A stretch of DNA of 64,000 nucleotides from Chloroflexota bacterium (GTDB lineage Bacteria; Chloroflexota; Anaerolineae; Aggregatilineales; UBA2796): NCBI GenBank assembly GCA_021325095.1, contig JAJPHV010000084.1:1-64000 (forward strand), in the 5' to 3' direction. Of this stretch, positions 63,178-64,000 are shown one piece after another (the first letter of the stretch is position 1; every line of letters begins with the position of its first letter). The notes below the pieces were generated by a model. That model searched no databases and had not been told where the DNA came from. It saw only the letters and a program-made list of their open reading frames with translations. A program made the position numbers and the translations under genes.

Positions 63178-63849
63178 ATGGAAATCCAGATGCCAGCCGA
63201 GCCAGTCATTTGTCCTAAATGTGGCAGAACCGATGCAGTCCGCAAAGTGACTTCCATTCTTTCCACGGGAACAGTTACAACCGATACGCGCGGGTTTGGA
63301 TTGACCGACGATGAACGGGGATTGAAATTCGTTGATGTTTACACATCGTCCACCTCGCAGTCTGGGCTTGCTGCCAGGTTGAGTCCTCCGGTTGAACCTC
63401 GCAAACCATCCGGGAACCCGACCATCTTCCTGTTTATGCGTATCGGGATTGCGCTCATAGGGTTGGTTTTTCTGGCTGCTGCGTTCACCTGTGCCAGCAC
63501 AGTGCTGTTATTTACCTCAACGGTGGGCCGACTGCTTATTGTGGCTGCCCTGGTTGTGTTTATCGTCGCTTTTGTTTTCGCTGTTCGATGGGTAATCTTC
63601 GGCTCTTGGCGGGATAGGCACAAAATACGGCAAGAACGTGAGCAGTACCCGGCACGTCATGAACGCTGGCAGAGGGCATATGAACGCTGGCAGCAGCTTT
63701 ACTACTGTGCACGCGATGATGGGGTGTTTTTGCCAGGAGCGACGATACTGATGCCAGTAGACCGCATGAACGAGCTGCTCCACAATGTCAAGCAGAAGAA
63801 TGGTCACAGCTTTAAGGTTAAGCTGGTTTCAGGCAGATACCGATCATAG
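63178..63849 (+). CDS. zinc-ribbon and two-pass membrane protein, unrecognised
   Basis: A 223-residue protein. CPKCGRTDAVRK at the N-terminus is half of a zinc ribbon (only one CxxC pair is seen). Two membrane segments follow near the middle (MRIGIALIGLVFLAAAFTCASTVLLF and LLIVAALVVFIVAFVFAVRWVIF). A charged stretch (WRDRHKIRQEREQYPARHERWQRAYERWQQLYYC) and DDGVFLPGATILMPVDRMNELL end the protein. Similar small zinc-ribbon/TM proteins occur on elements, but I cannot name a family. ATG 63178 and 63190 (MPAEPV) are both possible; GAAAGGATGG is the ribosome-binding region for the latter. Confidence 0.6.
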   Translation: MEIQMPAEPVICPKCGRTDAVRKVTSILSTGTVTTDTRGFGLTDDERGLKFVDVYTSSTSQSGLAARLSPPVEPRKPSGNPTIFLFMRIGIALIGLVFLAAAFTCASTVLLFTSTVGRLLIVAALVVFIVAFVFAVRWVIFGSWRDRHKIRQEREQYPARHERWQRAYERWQQLYYCARDDGVFLPGATILMPVDRMNELLHNVKQKNGHSFKVKLVSGRYRS

Positions 63850-64000
63850 TTTTCATCTCTACGATAGGTTGGAGCGGCGAGTAGCGCTGATGTGGCAGTA
63901 GTTGAAGCCTGGAGCGTGGGCTTTCTTTTTGTATCGAGTGGACTGCTGCTATTGGCCGCCCTCAAATCTCGATGACCTGGCTCATCATTATTTGACCGTT
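63850..64000. other. window edge with no supported gene
   Basis: No frame of useful length is complete here. No tRNA 3'-end copy that would mark the second att site is present. Confidence 0.5.

Larger units (their letters stand above)
47249..64000. mobile_element. integrated element at tRNA-Arg, right end not in window
   Basis: Everything to the right of the tRNA has an accessory character: recombinase, primase, helicase-like protein, RHH and XRE regulators, an actin-like segregation protein with partner, orphan regulators, exported proteins and a VirB6/TrbL-like protein. Housekeeping genes and the CCTCACC repeat family, frequent to the left, are absent. The content suggests a plasmid-like or integrative and conjugative element. 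No relaxase, VirB4 or VirD4 homologue is visible in the part shown. Confidence 0.75.

Noticed and set aside
47249-64000. CRISPR array in the element
   Set aside because: The short repeats at 52461-52562 have 21-bp steps with only about 6-8 bases between units, far too short for spacers, and no cas genes occur.
63850-64000. Second attachment site at the right edge
   Set aside because: No copy of the tRNA 3' segment (GGGGGTTCGATTCCC) is present.

Overview
The window is a GC-rich bacterial chromosome segment that most resembles Chloroflexota of the Anaerolineae type. This is an inference from Thr/Pro-rich lipoproteins of the TPTATPT kind, F420-type LLM and geranylgeranyl-reductase genes, an Aap-type amino-acid transporter and many short palindromic repeats. 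No rRNA or other taxonomic marker is present to confirm it.

Positions 1-916 hold two decayed IS5-type transposase fragments abutting head-on. From 1,039 to 47,200 is ordinary chromosome: formate-THF ligase with an in-frame amber codon, an FtsX-type permease, a LysM lipoprotein, a cysteine-desulfurase-like PLP enzyme, a complete polar amino-acid ABC operon (binding protein, two permeases, ATPase), a structured RNA ahead of metG, a GT-C membrane protein, ilvD, a histidine phosphatase, prmC, and a surface-glycan block (GT4, a GT9-GT26 fusion, a heptose-kinase-like PfkB protein). These are followed by NAD(P)HX repair, an SDR, an LLM oxidoreductase, an AmaP-like protein, an M1 peptidase, a BMP/nucleoside-type ABC operon interrupted by a Uma2 gene, two more GT-C proteins, a ferredoxin plus geranylgeranyl-reductase pair, a zinc alcohol dehydrogenase, a lone receiver protein, an S1-domain protein and an L,D-transpeptidase. 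Eight copies of a CCTCACC...GGTGAGG palindromic repeat are scattered here, and some copies appear to supply the ribosome-binding site of the next gene.

At 47,208 lies tRNA-Arg(CCT). A large serine recombinase reads leftward and its last codons and stop lie inside the tRNA gene, so I read 47,249 to the right edge (64,000) as one end of an integrated element. Its leftward genes are the recombinase, a small protein, a CHC2/Toprim primase, a DUF3987-type helicase-like protein and a ribbon-helix-helix protein. Its rightward genes are a NarL-type regulator, an actin-like ParM homologue with a small DNA-binding partner, a second NarL-type regulator, secreted or lipoprotein surface proteins, a large VirB6/TrbL-like polytopic protein and a membrane-anchored protein with a sortase-like domain lacking the catalytic Cys. 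An XRE repressor is encoded leftward, opposing the first regulator. About 21-bp-spaced repeats sit between the two arms. No relaxase, coupling ATPase or second att site is visible, so the element continues past the window and its mode of transfer is unproven.
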